Shown here one piece after another: positions 5,368 through 7,437 of a DNA stretch of 7,437 nt. The notes under the pieces were generated by a model, which saw only the letters and a list, made by a program, of their open reading frames with translations, did not search any database and had not been told where the DNA came from. Numbering within the stretch: position 1 is the first letter of the stretch; each line of letters starts with the position of its first letter. This stretch comes from Lachnospiraceae bacterium (GTDB lineage: Bacteria > Bacillota > Clostridia > Lachnospirales > Lachnospiraceae): the NCBI GenBank assembly GCA_900752065.1, contig CAADTT010000067.1, forward strand, positions 1 to 7,437. The letters run 5' to 3'. The translations under genes and the position numbers were made by a program.

Positions 5368-7164
5368 TCAAAAAAATTCTGCCAGAGGTCCCAGCGCCAG
5401 AGCCGGGAAAAAGCTCAGTGCGCCTACCAGCAGCACCACAAAAATCAATAGAAATACAAACATGGTGTTTCCTGTTGACAGAGTTCCCGCTGTCACCGCC
5501 GTTTTCTTTTTCCCCGCCATGCTCCCGGCGATCGCCAGAATCCCGGCAATGGGGACAAATCTGCCGAGCAGCATGCAAACGCCAAGCGCAAGATTCAAAA
5601 GCGGCGTATCCGCCTGAAAGCCCGCAAAAGCAGAACCATTATTTCCGCTGGCGGAAGTAAATGCATATAAAAGCTCGGTAAACCCGTGAGGTCCCGTATT
5701 TCCCAAACTGTCTGCAATTCCCGGGACCGCAGCAGCCGCACCGCAGCCTGCCAGCAGGAGTACCGGCATAGCCAGACATACCAGCATGGCATTTTTCATC
5801 TCCCCCGGCTCAATCTTCTTTCCCAGATATTCCGGTGTCCGTCCCACCATCAGTCCTGCGATAAACACTGCCAGGATCACAAAGGCAAGCATCCCGTACA
5901 GACCGCTTCCCGCACCGCCGAACACCACTTCCCCAAGCTGTATCAGCAGAAGCATCATCAGCCCGCCAAGAGGCGTAAAGCTGTCAGCCGTGGCATTTAC
6001 AGAGCCATTGGAGGCTGCCGTGGTAAAGGCTGCCCACACGGAGGAGGCCGCAATACCGAATCTTGCCTCCTTTCCTTCCATATTTCCGCCCGCCTGCCCC
6101 ACAGATGCCAGATCCACCATTCCACTGTCCTTCAGTACCGTGCATGCCGTCTGTTCATTGACGGCAATGACCGCCAGAGCCGCCGCCAGCAAGAGAAACA
6201 TGGCAGAAAAAATGGCGTTTCCCTGCCTTCTGTCCTGAACCTCTCTGCCAAAAGCAAAGCAGAGCGCCGCAGGGATCAGGAGAATAGAAAGCATCTCTCC
6301 CAGATTTGACAGCCCTGTGGGATTTTCCAGCGGATGTGCGGAATTCGCACCGTAATAGCCGCCTCCGTTTGTCCCCAACTGCTTAATGGCGATCTGACTC
6401 GCCGCCATCCCCAGAGGAACCATCCCTTCTGTCACCACTTCGGCGTCTTCTATGATCTCTCCGTCCACGGTCACCCGTCCCTCTGAAATCACCGCATCTT
6501 CTATGTAGTTTCCTTTTGCATCAAACGCCACAGGCTCCAGAAGTGCGGCGGTTTTCGCCGGCTGAAGACTCTGTGGAACCCCCTGGGAAACCAGAAGCAG
6601 CCCAAGCGCAAGGGACAGCGGCAGCAGAAGATACAGCACCGCTCTAGTGAGATCCCTCCAGAAATTTCCCACGCCCTTTTCCTGCACCCTGACAAATCCC
6701 CGGATCAGTGCATACAGCACGGCGATCCCTGTCCCCGCAGAAACAAAATTCTGTACGGTAAGCCCCAGACTCTGCGTCAGATAGCTGACCTGAGATTCTC
6801 CGCTGTACGCCTGCCAGTTCGTATTTGTCACGAAACTGACTGCCGTATTCAGTGCCAGATCCCACGCCATCCCTTTTGCGCCCTGAGGATTGAGCGGCAG
6901 ATATCCCTGTAACATCTGTAGAAGAAACAGTGCCAGAATTCCCATTCCTGAGAATACCAGCACGCATTTCAGATATTTCCTCCAGCCCATCTCCTCCTCG
7001 CTGTCAATCCCGAGCACGCGGTAAACAGCCCGCTCAACAGGCGACAGAAGTCTCGACAGAAAAACATTTTCCCCGTTCATCACCCGGCTGATATAGACTC
7101 CAAGCGGAGCCGCCAGCAATAAGGGTATTAACAGATAACATACATATGGGATGATACTTCCCAT
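5368..7164 (-). CDS. kdpA: potassium-transporting ATPase potassium-binding subunit KdpA
   Basis: KdpA is the channel-like membrane subunit that selects K+, related to Trk/Ktr/HKT transporters with four pore repeats. From the ATG at 7164 it has 598 residues (E. coli 557). The selectivity segments are visible: NTAVSFVTNTNWQAYSG (106-122), KQLGTNGGGYYGANSAHP (261-278), TTAASNGSVNATADSF (381-396) and TSASGNNGSAFAG (503-515). The conserved NMEGKEARFG (361-370) and GRTPEYLGKKI (441-451) are also present. Extra length sits in the outside loop at about 205-250. An earlier in-frame ATG at 7194 would add ten polar residues. I reject it because AAGGGAG (7175-7181) lies 10 bases before 7164 and the hydrophobic N-terminus then begins at once, as in the family. 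It is the first gene of the operon. Confidence 0.97.
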   Translation of the reverse strand: MGSIIPYVCYLLIPLLLAAPLGVYISRVMNGENVFLSRLLSPVERAVYRVLGIDSEEEMGWRKYLKCVLVFSGMGILALFLLQMLQGYLPLNPQGAKGMAWDLALNTAVSFVTNTNWQAYSGESQVSYLTQSLGLTVQNFVSAGTGIAVLYALIRGFVRVQEKGVGNFWRDLTRAVLYLLLPLSLALGLLLVSQGVPQSLQPAKTAALLEPVAFDAKGNYIEDAVISEGRVTVDGEIIEDAEVVTEGMVPLGMAASQIAIKQLGTNGGGYYGANSAHPLENPTGLSNLGEMLSILLIPAALCFAFGREVQDRRQGNAIFSAMFLLLAAALAVIAVNEQTACTVLKDSGMVDLASVGQAGGNMEGKEARFGIAASSVWAAFTTAASNGSVNATADSFTPLGGLMMLLLIQLGEVVFGGAGSGLYGMLAFVILAVFIAGLMVGRTPEYLGKKIEPGEMKNAMLVCLAMPVLLLAGCGAAAAVPGIADSLGNTGPHGFTELLYAFTSASGNNGSAFAGFQADTPLLNLALGVCMLLGRFVPIAGILAIAGSMAGKKKTAVTAGTLSTGNTMFVFLLIFVVLLVGALSFFPALALGPLAEFF

Positions 7165-7174
7165 GCCTTTACAT

Positions 7175-7181
7175 CTCCCTT
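7175..7181 (-). promoter_or_regulatory. ribosome binding site deciding the kdpA start
   Basis: The minus strand reads AAGGGAG, 10 bases before the ATG at 7162-7164. It lies inside the first ten codons of the longer reading from 7194, which argues for the shorter kdpA. A start-stop ATGTAA directly overlaps its 3' edge and is probably chance. Confidence 0.7.
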
Positions 7182-7217
7182 CTCTTAAAGCCATTTAAGG
7201 TAAATAACTTGGGCAAC

Positions 7218-7246
7218 AGCATAGCACAAAACAAAGGGATTTTCAC
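7218..7246 (-). promoter_or_regulatory. probable kdp operon promoter
   Basis: On the minus strand GTGAAA (7241-7246, four of six to the -35 consensus) is followed after 17 bases by TATGCT (7218-7223, four of six) with an extended TG one base upstream. Transcription would start near 7211, giving a leader of about 47 nt before kdpA, too short for a large riboswitch. The weak -35 box fits a promoter that needs an activator, as known for kdp promoters driven by KdpE. The boxes are imperfect, so the assignment is moderate. Confidence 0.45.
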
Positions 7247-7260
7247 CCGTTTGAGACCGT

Positions 7261-7279
7261 CCTGAACAAGACCTGAACA
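7261..7279 (-). promoter_or_regulatory. 11-bp-period direct repeat, candidate KdpE/OmpR-family operator
   Basis: TGTTCAGG occurs twice on the minus strand (7279-7272 and 7268-7261), start to start exactly 11 bases, one helical turn. OmpR/PhoB-family regulators, which include KdpE, bind as tandem dimers to such repeats. Relative to the promoter proposed here it spans about -50 to -68, close to the place where E. coli KdpE binds upstream of kdpFABC. The link to KdpE is inference. Confidence 0.4.
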
Positions 7280-7345
7280 CCATATTTTTCGAAGATTTAA
7301 AGGACACTTTGCAGACAAAAAACAGCCCGATCTCCTCCGACAGTT

Positions 7346-7374
7346 TTGAAAGGTAAAAAAAATTCGCACAAAAT
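7346..7374 (+). promoter_or_regulatory. possible outward-facing promoter
   Basis: TTGAAA (7346-7351, five of six) and CAAAAT (7369-7374, four of six) are separated by 17 bases and would drive transcription to the right, out of the window. The stretch is very A-rich, so chance boxes are likely. A divergent regulatory gene beyond the edge would make it more credible. Confidence 0.2.
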
Positions 7375-7378
7375 GTGC
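7355..7378 (-). terminator. weak minus-strand terminator-like hairpin
   Basis: On the minus strand GCACA (7378-7374) pairs with TGTGC (7370-7366) around TTT, followed by GAA and a run of eight T residues. This could end a minus-strand gene lying to the right of the window and insulate kdp from it. With a five-pair stem and a three-base gap before the T-run it is marginal. A further perfect 13-base palindrome around C7425 (7419-7431) is probably chance in AT-rich DNA. Confidence 0.35.
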
Positions 7379-7437
7379 TGATTTCATGTGGATTCCTAAA
7401 AGATGGTGTAAAATATAAGAAAAACTTTTTCGCAGAG

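Noticed and set aside
7169..7387. A 72-codon minus-strand frame upstream of kdpA, considered as a leader peptide or KdpF
   Set aside because: It crosses the predicted promoter and operator, is cysteine- and arginine-rich rather than a single hydrophobic helix, and has no convincing ribosome binding site.
7165..7437. A c-di-AMP (ydaO-type) riboswitch in front of kdpA
   Set aside because: Such switches control K+ transporters in Firmicutes, so I looked for it. The conserved core blocks are not recognisable and the predicted leader is only about 47 nt.

Overview
The window is dominated by one minus-strand operon for the high-affinity potassium pump KdpFABC, in the order kdpA, kdpB, kdpC, a short kdpD and an acylphosphatase gene. 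All five genes read right to left with gaps of 35 to 69 bases and purine-rich ribosome binding sites. Strong AGGAGG-type sites, moderately high GC coding sequence, AT-rich intergenic DNA and the protein sequences suggest a Firmicute of the class Clostridia, probably Lachnospiraceae-like. This placement rests on style and protein resemblance only.

Right end (7165-7437): non-coding DNA upstream of kdpA. It holds a plausible kdp promoter with a weak -35 box. An 11-bp-period direct repeat lies where an OmpR/PhoB-type activator such as KdpE would be expected. Further right are a small hairpin with a T-run on the minus strand and a possible outward (+) promoter. I found no kdpF and no known riboswitch.

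Centre (684-7164): KdpA (ion-translocating channel subunit), KdpB (P-type ATPase) and KdpC all look intact. KdpD has the KdpD ATP-binding domain, a USP domain carrying a c-di-AMP-binding-like motif, only two membrane segments and a GAF-like domain. It then stops: the histidine kinase half is absent and no kdpE lies in the window. Next comes a small acylphosphatase with both catalytic residues, an enzyme class that hydrolyses acyl phosphates, the same bond type as the KdpB phosphoenzyme and phosphorylated response regulators.

Left end (1-371): non-coding DNA rich in inverted repeats. It contains a strong plus-strand intrinsic terminator (293-335), which with an upstream promoter-like pair and a closing stem outlines a candidate structured RNA of about 108 nt (roughly 230-337). 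It also contains a 13-bp hairpin whose first arm recurs as a direct repeat after the terminator. The kdp operon and the plus-strand transcript would converge here.

Working model (inference): low potassium or turgor signals induce the operon through a KdpE-like regulator encoded elsewhere. KdpABC imports K+ at the cost of ATP. The short KdpD acts as a sensory or c-di-AMP-responsive partner rather than a kinase, and the acylphosphatase may tune an acyl-phosphate in the same system.
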